From the NCBI RefSeq assembly GCF_030622045.1, contig NZ_CP130886.1, positions 372,001 to 436,000 on the forward strand: a DNA stretch of 64,000 nt, in the 5' to 3' direction. A program made the position numbers and the translations under genes. Each line of letters opens with the position of its first letter. Within the stretch, counting starts at the first letter, position 1. Under the pieces are notes generated by a model. That model ran no database searches and was not told where the DNA came from. It was given only the letters and a program-made list of their open reading frames with translations. The DNA is from Planctellipticum variicoloris. Lineage in GTDB: Bacteria > Planctomycetota > Planctomycetia > Planctomycetales > Planctomycetaceae. Below are positions 56,140-64,000 of the stretch, piece after piece.

Positions 56140-57608
56140 TGCCGAGTGCGATTCTGCACTTTCCGGTCGCTCTGCTGGTGCTGCTGTCTGCAGTTCTGCC
56201 GGTCCAGGCCGAGGACGAGGCCCCGCTCTGGGAGTGGCGGCCTTACCGGGTCCAGGCGGTGCTGACGGCCGACCGCGACGATCCCGTTCTCGACGGCCGG
56301 CTGGCTGCGCTGGCCGCCGATCTCTCGGCGCTGACGGATCGCGTGATCGGTCCCGGCTGGCGCCTTGAGATTCACCGTCCGGAAGACCCCGGGATGCCTG
56401 CCGTCGCGGAGGGCGTCCCTCCCTGGAAACTGCTGAACGAGGCCGAGCCGGGCACGGCCGACGTCTGGTTGCGGATTCACGTCGCGACCACGGTCGGACA
56501 GACAGCCTGGCAGATTCAGTGCTGGCAGCCCGAGCTGGAGAGCCGCTCTCCGGTGGTGTCGGGGACGACCTGGGATGATCGCACTCTCCCCGAACATCTG
56601 CTGGCCGCGATCCGCAGCGTTTTCCGGCCGGTGGCGCGCATCGACGCGGTGAACGGTTCCGACGTTCGACTGCAGCTCCGGGCAGGCGAGCTGGCGCCGG
56701 CCGATTCCGACGTGGTCTGGGTCCGCGAGGGGGACTTGCTCGAAGTCGCCGTCGTCTTTGCCGCTCAAGGGACGACGCCGGGCCAGCGGCGCGAGATCCC
56801 CTGGACGATCGTCGAGATCGACTCGGTCGACCGCGCGACGTTGCAAGGCCGGATTCATAGCGGCCTGCGACAGGCGTTGAGCGCCCGCTCCCGCGGCCGG
56901 ATGCAGCAGACGGGGGCGCTGGTCCGTCCCTGGTATCGTCAGACCGAGCTTGTCCTGCAGACGTTTGGAAAATCTCCGCGGCGGCTGGGAGGGAGCCGCG
57001 TGACGCTGGCCGAAGCACTCGGCGAGGAGGCTCCCGCCCCGGCGGAGTTGCTGACCGACCGGCTGGGGCGGCTGAGCCTGCAACCGCAGGAATCTCCGCT
57101 GCGCTGGATCACCGTCTGGAGCGGCAAGCAGCGCCTGGCGCGTGTTCCCATGGTTCCGGGCGCCCATCCGCGCCTCGTGCTGGAAGTTCCCGACGACTCC
57201 GTCCGACTCGGCGTGGAAGGGCAACTGCAGATCCTGCAGGACCGGCTGGTCGACGCGGTTGCGTCGCGCAATACGTTGTTGATCAGCCTCCGCAAGCTCG
57301 CCCGACAGGAGCGGTGGGACGCCGTCGAAACCGGTCGCAAGAAACTGGGCGAGTTGCCGGGGGCCGCACCATTTCTGCAGGAGCTGACCGGCATCCGCGT
57401 GGACGCATTGAAAGCGGTCGATACGAAGACCGACAGGGCCACGGCGATCAAGATCAACCGGCTCTGCGACGAAACCGGCGACATGATTCGCGAATACCTG
57501 GGGGGCGAGAAGCTGAAGGTCTTTCGGGAGGAGCTCGCCGAACTCGAACGTGTTTCGAAGGCCGACAAAGGTCCGCCGGCGGCGCCGGTCAAGCCGGCAG
57601 ATCGCTGA
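56139..57608 (+). CDS. Secreted hypothetical protein of the ExbB/ExbD operon
   Basis: A 489-residue protein whose ATG overlaps the preceding stop (TGATG), with AGGAG 8 nt upstream. Signal peptide: AILHFPVALLVLLSAVLPVQA. The mature part is beta-rich first (VQAVLTADRDDPVLDGRLAA, VWLRIHVATTV) and helical near the end (residues 360-480; LLISLRKLARQERWDAVETG and EYLGGEKLKVFREELAELER). I do not recognise a family. It is the last gene of the six-gene string and overlaps the convergent GNAT gene by 20 bp. Confidence 0.68.
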   Translation: MPSAILHFPVALLVLLSAVLPVQAEDEAPLWEWRPYRVQAVLTADRDDPVLDGRLAALAADLSALTDRVIGPGWRLEIHRPEDPGMPAVAEGVPPWKLLNEAEPGTADVWLRIHVATTVGQTAWQIQCWQPELESRSPVVSGTTWDDRTLPEHLLAAIRSVFRPVARIDAVNGSDVRLQLRAGELAPADSDVVWVREGDLLEVAVVFAAQGTTPGQRREIPWTIVEIDSVDRATLQGRIHSGLRQALSARSRGRMQQTGALVRPWYRQTELVLQTFGKSPRRLGGSRVTLAEALGEEAPAPAELLTDRLGRLSLQPQESPLRWITVWSGKQRLARVPMVPGAHPRLVLEVPDDSVRLGVEGQLQILQDRLVDAVASRNTLLISLRKLARQERWDAVETGRKKLGELPGAAPFLQELTGIRVDALKAVDTKTDRATAIKINRLCDETGDMIREYLGGEKLKVFREELAELERVSKADKGPPAAPVKPADR

Positions 57609-58671
57609 CCGTGACGGGTTTTTGGCTCAGCAGGCGACGCCCCCACTGGTTCAGGCGCAGGAGCTGGGCCCGCAGGCCGACCGATGCAAAGTGCGTGTGC
57701 CGGCTGCTGGTCAGCGTCGCGTTCGACCAGCCCTCCGCCAGCCAGGCGGTCCGCGGGCTGAAGCGGAAGACGGTATCTCCGAGGTCCATTGCGTCCAGGA
57801 GCATTCGACCTCGCAGGACGTCGGTTGCGGCGGGTGCGAGTTCCGGATCGACGGCGGCGGCGAAGACGTCGACCTCGCCCTGATTGACGAAGTTGATGGC
57901 GCAGGCCGCCGGTCGGCCGTTGAGATAGACGAGATTCAGTTCGACCATGGCGGCCAGTGCGGCGGCGTGGTAGGCGTCGGCGATGAGCTGGCGTTCGTTT
58001 TCGGGCCGGTCGCGGAGCAGTTTCAGGCAGTCGTCGAGGAGATCGCGGCGCATTTCGGCCGGGCCGACGTCGTTTCCCGCGGGGCGGTGCCGGATGGAGA
58101 TCAGGCGTCCTCGATTTGAGAGCTGGTGTTCTGCGCGTCGGAGCTGTGAGTGTCGGGCGAAGACTTCGCCGGCGTCCCACTGGTCGAGACGGATGGCGGG
58201 GAGCTCGGCCCAGGTCTGTTCGAGGGCGGAGAGTCCGGACATGCGCAAGGCGTTGGCGGTGCGGCCCTGGTCGAGGCGGGCTTCGTCGACGTGTCGCAGG
58301 TCGATGAGGTCCCAGTCGCGGGGCGACTGCTGGAGGTGGCGCATGGCTGCGTAGAGTGCGGCGGTGGGGTTGGCGCCGACGGGTCCGTAGAAGGTTCCCC
58401 AGTCGTCGAGGGGGTAGGTGAGGGTGCGGAGGCGGCCGACGTCGGTGGTTTCGCGGCGGACGGTCAGCGGCACCATGCCGATAGTTTTGCCGCCGACGCC
58501 GATGCAGAGCACTTTGAGAGTCTGGCCTTCGCCGCAATATCGCCACCAGGCTTCGAGCCATTCGGCGGATTGGAAGAACGTGGCGCCGCGTGTCTTGCCC
58601 AGCAGAGCGCGCCACAGCAGACGCATGGACGAAAGTTGTTCGATCGAGGTCAGTTCGGCGATTGCGATCAC
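57589..58671 (-). CDS. CelD/BcsL-type GNAT-family acetyltransferase-like protein
   Basis: A 360-residue protein with a GTG start (GGGAG about 9 nt upstream). The sequence FFQSAEWLEAWWRYCGEG, LCIGVGGKTIGMVPLTVRR and LTYPLDDWGTFYGPVG fits the CelD/FemAB-like double GNAT fold; the second domain has LNLVYLNGRPAACAINFVNQGE. Proteins of this group N-acylate surface polysaccharides or peptidoglycan cross-bridges; the acceptor here is unknown. The end SRHTHFASVGLRAQLLRLNQ is typical of such proteins. It is not obviously tied to its neighbours. Confidence 0.78.
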   Translation of the reverse strand: MIAIAELTSIEQLSSMRLLWRALLGKTRGATFFQSAEWLEAWWRYCGEGQTLKVLCIGVGGKTIGMVPLTVRRETTDVGRLRTLTYPLDDWGTFYGPVGANPTAALYAAMRHLQQSPRDWDLIDLRHVDEARLDQGRTANALRMSGLSALEQTWAELPAIRLDQWDAGEVFARHSQLRRAEHQLSNRGRLISIRHRPAGNDVGPAEMRRDLLDDCLKLLRDRPENERQLIADAYHAAALAAMVELNLVYLNGRPAACAINFVNQGEVDVFAAAVDPELAPAATDVLRGRMLLDAMDLGDTVFRFSPRTAWLAEGWSNATLTSSRHTHFASVGLRAQLLRLNQWGRRLLSQKPVTVSDLPA

Positions 58672-58921
58672 GGTGCAGGGCTCCCGCTGGGGAGAAACGG
58701 AACGGAGGAGTCCGCTCCAGTTGCACGTCAGATGCCGCTCGGGTGCGCGTTCAATTCCCTTTTCACATCATGCTGCGCGCCGGCGCTTCGTGCGGCGCAA
58801 ATGCTACGATCGATTCATTCCAAACTGCACGTGGCCCAAATGCAATGGGTCCGCGCTGCCATCCGGCAACACGGACCCGCGCTGATCGTTTCGAAAAGTC
58901 CACTCGGACTTCGGCCTGGGA

Positions 58922-60736
58922 TTAGCGGACTTCCATCTGGAACGGCAGCAGCGTGCAGGCTGGTTGTCGGGCCAGGCGCTCCAGGGCCAGCCAGTGGCGC
59001 CAGACGCTCTTCGCGGAATCCGGCAGCGCTTCGGCGACGGACGATTGCGCCGCCCCCCGCACGCGCGTCTCCTGATCGAGCGGCCCGAAGAGGGCTTCCA
59101 GCGGGCTGCTGGCTTTGGGCAGGATGAGCTGTTCGACTCGCTCTTTCTCGTCCAGACCGGCCGCTTTGCGGGCGTAGGCCACGGCGTCGGCGAGCGTCCC
59201 GAGCTCGTCGACCAGGCCCAGCTTGAGGGCCTGGGAACCGGTGTAGACCCGCCCTCGCGCCAGCTTCTCCAGCGTGGCGACTTCCATCTTGCGGCCGGCG
59301 GCGGCCTTGCTGGTGAACTGCAGGTAGATGTCGTCCAGCAGCGTCTGCAGGGCCGTCCGCTCGCTGTCGCTCAGGGGCGAGGTCGTGCTCAGCAGTCCGG
59401 AATTTTTCCCGCGCTGAATCACTTCCGTATTGACGCCCACCTTCTTGAACAGACCGTCCAGGGCGAACCGCACGCTCACCACGCCGATTGATCCCGTCAG
59501 CGTTCCCGGTTCCGCAAAGATCCGGTCGGCCCCCATCGCGATGTAGTACCCGCCGCTGGCGGCGGTATTCCCCATGCTGACGACGAACGGCTTTTCCAGC
59601 GTTTCCAGCTCGTGCCACATCAGGTCGCTGGCCAGGGCGCTGCCGCCCGGGCTGTCGACCCGCAGCACGACGGCCTTGACGGTCTTGTCGTCGCGGGCCT
59701 TGCGGATCGCCTTGATCATCGTCGCCGAGCCCATCGTTTCGCCGCCCAGGAAGTCCGAGGAGCTCGCCCCTTCCATGATCATGCCCTGGGCGTAGATGAT
59801 GGCGATCTTGGCGGTCGAAGACTTCCGCGGCTGGGAATCAACGCCCGACATCAGGTTCATCATCTTGATCAGACCGGCCATGCCGCTGAAGTCGGTGTCG
59901 ACTTTCTTCTTGCCGTAATTCAGAACCAGCTTGATCTCGACATTCTGGCGATCCCCTTTGACCGCGTCCGGAATCTTGTCTTCATAGGACAGCACGTCCA
60001 CCAGCCCGCGTTCTTTGGCGCTCGCCGCGGTCAGGACGCCGATATCGACGATCTCCTTGACGACTTCCGGAGTCAGCTTGCGATCCGCGGCGATCGTCTC
60101 GATCACCATCCGGTAATAGTCGTCCAGAACCTCTTCCATTTCCTTGCGGAACTCCGGGCTCATCTCGGCCCGGGAGTAGGGTTCGCCCGCCGATTTGAAC
60201 TCGCCGACCCGCAGCGTATCGGCCCGCACGTCGAGCTTGTCGAACAAGTTCTTGTAGAACGTCACCTCGGCCCGCAGGCCGGGCATCATCAGCAGGCCCG
60301 ATTCCGGCAGCACGACCTGATCGCAGGCCGACGCCAGCAGATAATCCTGCGTCATGCCGCTTTCGAGCCACGCATAGGTTTTCTTGCCTCCGGCGCGGAC
60401 CTGTCCGATCGCCTGACGCAGTTCGTGCAGCTTGCCCCAGCCGAGCGTCGGGCCGTTGATGTGCAGCACGACCGCATGGACGTCGTCGTCATCGCGGGCC
60501 TTGTCGAGTCGTTTGAGGGTTGCGGCAAACGTCTCCTCGACTTCACCGAACAGCCCCGGCAGCGCCGCCCCTTCCCGGAGCGCTCCCTTCAGCTCGATGT
60601 GGGCGACTTCGAGCGTTTCGATCTTGGGGGCCTCGGCCCCTTTCTTCTCGTCCTCGGCGGCCAGAGGACTTGCCAGCCAGCCGCCAGTCAGGGCGATCGC
60701 CGCCAGCCAGGGACGCGCACCGTGCAAGAAACTCAT
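58922..60736 (-). CDS. sppA: Signal peptide peptidase SppA, long (67K) type
   Basis: A 604-residue protein with two tandem ClpP-like domains. The N-terminal signal is ARPWLAAIALTGGWLASPLA. The catalytic dyad is Lys181 (LRVGEFKSAGEPYSR) in the N-terminal domain and Ser394 (MGNTAASGGYYIA) in the C-terminal domain, as in E. coli SppA (Lys209, Ser409). VDSPGGSALASD is the substrate strand. It degrades released signal peptides at the membrane. The ribosome site is AAAGGAG, 8 nt from the ATG. It is divergent from rluB. Confidence 0.94.
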   Translation of the reverse strand: MSFLHGARPWLAAIALTGGWLASPLAAEDEKKGAEAPKIETLEVAHIELKGALREGAALPGLFGEVEETFAATLKRLDKARDDDDVHAVVLHINGPTLGWGKLHELRQAIGQVRAGGKKTYAWLESGMTQDYLLASACDQVVLPESGLLMMPGLRAEVTFYKNLFDKLDVRADTLRVGEFKSAGEPYSRAEMSPEFRKEMEEVLDDYYRMVIETIAADRKLTPEVVKEIVDIGVLTAASAKERGLVDVLSYEDKIPDAVKGDRQNVEIKLVLNYGKKKVDTDFSGMAGLIKMMNLMSGVDSQPRKSSTAKIAIIYAQGMIMEGASSSDFLGGETMGSATMIKAIRKARDDKTVKAVVLRVDSPGGSALASDLMWHELETLEKPFVVSMGNTAASGGYYIAMGADRIFAEPGTLTGSIGVVSVRFALDGLFKKVGVNTEVIQRGKNSGLLSTTSPLSDSERTALQTLLDDIYLQFTSKAAAGRKMEVATLEKLARGRVYTGSQALKLGLVDELGTLADAVAYARKAAGLDEKERVEQLILPKASSPLEALFGPLDQETRVRGAAQSSVAEALPDSAKSVWRHWLALERLARQPACTLLPFQMEVR

Positions 60737-60931
60737 GAGCAGGACTCCTTTCGAGAGTCAAAGATTGCTTCTCAGTCCGTCAGCCGACGCTGCACAGAAC
60801 GCCTCGAACCGGCTCCCGGATCATACCACCCTGCAAACCGGGGCGAAAACCCGTTGCCGCCCCGGCTCTTCATTCCGCCCCCCGAGTCGGGTATCCTTCA
60901 GGAAATCTCGTTGGCCTTTACAAGTGATCTC

Positions 60932-62029
60932 ATGCGACCCCCTTCCGCCTCACCGCCCTCCGACGAATCGGCTGGCGAGCACTCCGCACCGCGTCTCGAA
61001 CGACTGCAGAAAGTTCTCGCAGCGGCCGGGGTCGACTCGCGGCGCCACTGCGAAGAACTGATCACCACCGGACGCGTCTCCGTCGACGGCAAAGTCGTGA
61101 CAGAGCTTGGCTTTAAGGTCGATCCCGACCGGCAGCGAATCTGCCTCGACGGCGAAAAGATCAAGCCTGAGCGGAAGCAGTACTTCCTGGTCAACAAGCC
61201 GAAGGGCTATCTCTGCACGAACGACGATCCCGCCGGCCGACCGCGTGCGGTCGATCTGCTCCCGCCACAGGCGGGCCGGGTGTTTACCGTGGGCCGTCTG
61301 GACGAGAATACCGAAGGTCTGCTCCTTCTCACCAACGATGGCGAAATCGCCCAGCGGCTGGCGCATCCTCGATTTCAGGTCGAACGGGTCTACCGCGTGC
61401 AGGTCGCCGGCGACCCCGCCGGGGAAGTCTTCGACAAGCTCAAAGAGGGTTACTACTTCACCGAGGGTAAGTTCCGCGTGCGGGACATCCGGCGACTCGG
61501 TCGGCAGGGTCAGAGCACGATCCTCCAGATTGTGCTCACCGAAGGTCAGAACCGCGAAGTCCGCCGGCTCCTCGCCCGTGTCGGCCACAAAGTGCTCAAT
61601 CTCAAACGGATCGCCTTTGGTCCATTGAAGCTCGCCGACCTCGATACCGGGGCCTACCGCAAGCTCAACGGCGTCGAAGTGGCCGAGCTGCATCGCATGG
61701 CGGAAGGCCGCCCCGCCCGCAAATCCACCCGTCCCCCGGGCGCCCGCCCGAAGGTTGTCAGAAAATCGTCGGCGCACATTCAGGCGGCCAGTGCCGCGGC
61801 GGCGGAGCGGGTCCCCAAGGCTGCCGCAGGAGCAGCCCGGCCGGTCACAAAGCGCCCGGCGCGGGCGGAGACTCCCACCGGCCGGACCGCGACGACGAGA
61901 TCGGCCTCGATGAAGCCGACCGCTTCGAAGCCGGCAGCGATGAAGAAGAAAATCGCCGGCGGCCGATCCGATCGGCCGGCGCCGCGCGGCGCGAAGGGCT
62001 CCACCAAAGGGGGAGGCCGTTCCCGATGA
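60932..62029 (+). CDS. rluB: Pseudouridine synthase RluB/RsuA-type with basic tail
   Basis: A 365-residue protein from the ATG at 60932 (no clear Shine-Dalgarno). An S4 RNA-binding domain is at 21-80 (RLERLQKVLAAAGVDSRRHC), the catalytic motif GRLDENTEGLLLLTNDG has Asp124, and EGQNREVRRLLARVGH with LKRIAFGPLKL closes the domain. These are the marks of large-subunit rRNA pseudouridine synthases of the RluB/E/RsuA group. Residues about 262-365 form an Ala/Lys/Arg/Pro-rich disordered tail unlike the 290-residue E. coli RluB. Its stop overlaps the pyrK start. Confidence 0.92.
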   Translation: MRPPSASPPSDESAGEHSAPRLERLQKVLAAAGVDSRRHCEELITTGRVSVDGKVVTELGFKVDPDRQRICLDGEKIKPERKQYFLVNKPKGYLCTNDDPAGRPRAVDLLPPQAGRVFTVGRLDENTEGLLLLTNDGEIAQRLAHPRFQVERVYRVQVAGDPAGEVFDKLKEGYYFTEGKFRVRDIRRLGRQGQSTILQIVLTEGQNREVRRLLARVGHKVLNLKRIAFGPLKLADLDTGAYRKLNGVEVAELHRMAEGRPARKSTRPPGARPKVVRKSSAHIQAASAAAAERVPKAAAGAARPVTKRPARAETPTGRTATTRSASMKPTASKPAAMKKKIAGGRSDRPAPRGAKGSTKGGGRSR

Positions 62030-62904
62030 GCGTCTGCGTTCCTCCGCTCGGACTCCCGGGCGTGGTTACGACTGCCCGCCAGGTCCGCGCCCGGATCACT
62101 GCCCACGGCCCGATGGCGACCAATACCTGGCGGATGCGGATCCATGCCCCGGAGATCGCCGGCCAGATCCTGCCCGGCCAGTTCTTCATGGTGAAGGCCC
62201 CCGACCGCAGCGATCCTCTGCTCGGCCGCCCCTTCGCCCTGTTCGAGACCTACGCCGACGCCAGCGGCAACGTGACCGAACTCGACTTCGGCTACATCGT
62301 GGTCGGCAAGCTGACGTCGCTGCTGACCTCACTGAAAGTCGGCGACGAAGTGGAGCTGTGGGGTCCGCTGGGAAACGGATTCCCTCCTCCGCCCGCCGGG
62401 CACCTGGTCGTCGTCGCCGGCGGAATCGGGCAGACGCCGTTCCTGTCGGTTCTGCACGAAGCCCTCGGCCAGCGCAACTACGGTCGGCCGGTGGAAACGC
62501 GCCCCGACAAGCTGACCTTCTGCTACGGCGTCCGCAGCGCCAGCTACCTGGCGGGCGTCGAGGACTTCCGGCTGCCGGGTGTCGACGTCCGCATCGCCAC
62601 CGACGACGGCACGGCGGGACGCAAAGGCTACGTAACGCAGCTCCTGGACGAGGTCCTCAAAGCCGAATCCGGCCCGGTCACCGTCTACTGCTGCGGACCG
62701 GAACCGATGCTCCATGCGGTCGCAAAGTTGACCGCTGCGGCGTCCGTCCCCTGCCTGGTCTCGCTGGAGACGCCGATGGCCTGCGGCTTCGGCGCCTGTT
62801 TCAGTTGCGTCACCCGCGTGAAACAGGAGGATGGAGCGTGGGACTATCGCCGCGTCTGCGTCGAAGGTCCCGTGTTCACAGCCGACGAACTGATCTGGGA
62901 CTGA
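62026..62904 (+). CDS. pyrK: Dihydroorotate dehydrogenase electron-transfer subunit PyrK
   Basis: A 292-residue protein starting within the rluB stop (ATGA), with GGGAGG about 9 nt upstream. It carries an FAD-binding ferredoxin-reductase domain ([19 protein letters not shown]), the NAD-binding motif [16 protein letters not shown] (129-143) and [11 protein letters not shown]. The [2Fe-2S] ligands are C253, C258, C261 and C278 (CGFGACFSC...VC). PyrK passes electrons from PyrD type IB to NAD. The partner pyrD is not in the window, so it must be elsewhere. The first 12 residues are an extra leader. Confidence 0.92.
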   Translation: MSVCVPPLGLPGVVTTARQVRARITAHGPMATNTWRMRIHAPEIAGQILPGQFFMVKAPDRSDPLLGRPFALFETYADASGNVTELDFGYIVVGKLTSLLTSLKVGDEVELWGPLGNGFPPPPAGHLVVVAGGIGQTPFLSVLHEALGQRNYGRPVETRPDKLTFCYGVRSASYLAGVEDFRLPGVDVRIATDDGTAGRKGYVTQLLDEVLKAESGPVTVYCCGPEPMLHAVAKLTAAASVPCLVSLETPMACGFGACFSCVTRVKQEDGAWDYRRVCVEGPVFTADELIWD

Positions 62905-63052
62905 CCTCAGCGAATGCTTGACCCTGCCTGATCGACGAAATCCCCGCACGACGCACCCTGACGATCCCCTTAGAAACTGCCGAGGACTTCCGCCTGAACT
63001 GAGTACTTTTCCTCCCGCCGTTTCCCCCTGCCTTGCGAAGGAGTTTTCCGCC

Positions 63053-64000
63053 ATGCCCGCGCTGCAGCGTTTGTGGAGTCGTTTCCGATCGGCAGGATTT
63101 CTGCCGATCGCGTGCCGTGGCCTGCTGGCAACCGCCGTGCTGAGTGCCGCCGGACCGCTCCTGGCCGACGAACCTCCGCTGGAGGAGGTGATGAAACGGA
63201 TCCCGGCCACGTCTCCGGAAGACTCGCTCAAACGCTTCAAGATCGAGCACGGCTTCCAGCTCCAGCTCGTCGCGCACGAACCGGATGTCGTCGACCCGAT
63301 CGACGCCTGCTTCGATGAATACGGGCGGATGTACGTCGTCGAAATGAACGACTACCCGTTCCTCCCGGAACAGCGCGTCGAGAAGTACGTTGCCCAGCGC
63401 AAGGAAACGTGGGGGCGGATTCGCCGTCTGGCCGACACCGACGGCGACGGCAAGATGGACAAGAGCGAGATCTACGCCGACAAGATCCGCTGGCCCCAAT
63501 CGGTCTGCTGCTACAAAGGGGGCATCTTCGTCCTCGGTCCCGCCGGCCTGGTCTACTTCAAAGACACCGACGACGACGGCAAGGCCGATCATCAGGAGAC
63601 CCTGGCCACCGGTTTCAGCACTTCCAACGTGCAGGGACTCGCCAACGGTCTCCGCTGGGGGCTCGATCACGGCATCTGGTTCGCCTCGGGCCGTGCCGGC
63701 GGCGAAGTCCAGCTCGCCGACGGCACGAAGGTCTCCCCGGGCCGGCGGGATCTCCGCCTGAATCCCGCGACGAAGACTTTCCAGCTCGTTTCGGGAGGCG
63801 AGCAGTTCGGCCATACGGTCGACGACTGGGGCGACCGCTTCGTCTGCAACAACAGCAACCACATCGAACACGTGGTCTTCCCGCTCCACTACCTGGAACG
63901 CAACCCGCAGCTCGCGTTCTCGGCCGTCCTCCGGTCGATCGCCAAGGAAGGCGCTGCGGGACCGGTCTTTCGCACCAGCGGCCCCGAGCCCTGGCGCGTG
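63053..64000 (+). CDS. Secreted sorbosone-dehydrogenase-like propeller protein (partial, 5' part)
   Basis: The first 316 residues are visible; the gene leaves the window on the right. AAGGAG lies 9 nt before the ATG and a signal peptide is present ([15 protein letters not shown]). [40 protein letters not shown] opens a propeller domain in short pieces, with the calcium-type loops [12 protein letters not shown] and [12 protein letters not shown] and [19 protein letters not shown]. This is the start of the same planctomycete architecture as the protein at 10172-13498, often ended by HEAT repeats and a haem-binding domain, though this end is not seen. Confidence 0.88.
   Translation, partial: MPALQRLWSRFRSAGFLPIACRGLLATAVLSAAGPLLADEPPLEEVMKRIPATSPEDSLKRFKIEHGFQLQLVAHEPDVVDPIDACFDEYGRMYVVEMNDYPFLPEQRVEKYVAQRKETWGRIRRLADTDGDGKMDKSEIYADKIRWPQSVCCYKGGIFVLGPAGLVYFKDTDDDGKADHQETLATGFSTSNVQGLANGLRWGLDHGIWFASGRAGGEVQLADGTKVSPGRRDLRLNPATKTFQLVSGGEQFGHTVDDWGDRFVCNNSNHIEHVVFPLHYLERNPQLAFSAVLRSIAKEGAAGPVFRTSGPEPWRV

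Noticed and set aside
1-64000. tRNA, rRNA, insertion sequence or prophage
   Set aside because: No T-arm-like GTTCRA motif in a tRNA context, no rRNA-like stretch, no transposase and no phage protein were seen by eye.

Overview
The window is high-GC bacterial chromosome that looks planctomycetal (Planctomycetota, Planctomycetaceae-like). The evidence is the combination of families: very large secreted beta-propeller/HEAT/cytochrome c proteins (two, one running off the right edge), a pseudopilin-type DUF1559 protein, a DUF1080-ThuA fusion, a one-domain sulfatase, a Tad-like pseudopilin locus, ExbB/ExbD modules and HpnH. This assignment is an inference from gene content; no rRNA or tRNA gene was seen. 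I found 49 protein genes, including two cut by the window edges, and no insertion sequence, prophage or CRISPR array.

Layout. 1-9.3 kb: the start of a type I dehydroquinate dehydratase-like gene (minus strand, cut by the left edge), hpnH for hopanoid side-chain synthesis, a methyltransferase, two small unknown proteins, a padR regulator with its membrane partner, an HD-domain protein and xdhC. 9.3-19.3 kb: an EEP-family hydrolase behind a 1,100-residue cytochrome c protein, a secreted unknown, an SDR, polX and a DUF1080-ThuA protein. 19.4-26.2 kb: a divergent Tad-type locus with Flp-like pilin, two TadE-like proteins, a TadG-like protein, two short TadB/C-like membrane proteins and a GT-C-like membrane protein, but no TadA ATPase or secretin in view. 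26.2-35.6 kb: a spermidine-synthase-family gene, glpK, a sulfatase, prolyl oligopeptidase, an MtfA-like metalloprotease, an M42 aminopeptidase and a BON-like small protein. 35.6-48 kb: aroB, a DUF1559 pseudopilin with a lipoprotein, a second EEP protein, a Ski2-like helicase, queG, two envelope proteins and cysI.

48.2-57.6 kb holds the most interesting unit: six tightly spaced, partly overlapping genes for ExbB, ExbD, a zinc-ribbon ExbD, an FHA-like/TPR/PQQ-propeller membrane protein, a solute-binding-protein-like protein and a secreted unknown. It reads as a proton-motive-force-driven envelope machine without a described function. The window ends with a GNAT/CelD protein, sppA, rluB overlapping pyrK, and the start of the second propeller protein.

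Many intergenic gaps carry inverted repeats: a TGATCGT-rich 37-bp pair (two copies, 31 kb apart), a TATCGC-rich 44-bp pair, a quartet of perfect hairpins, an ACGGACGTCC-type hairpin, and a GGGATCC...GGGGTCG pair. These explain several spurious reading frames. A perfect 8-bp palindrome in front of padR is a good operator candidate.
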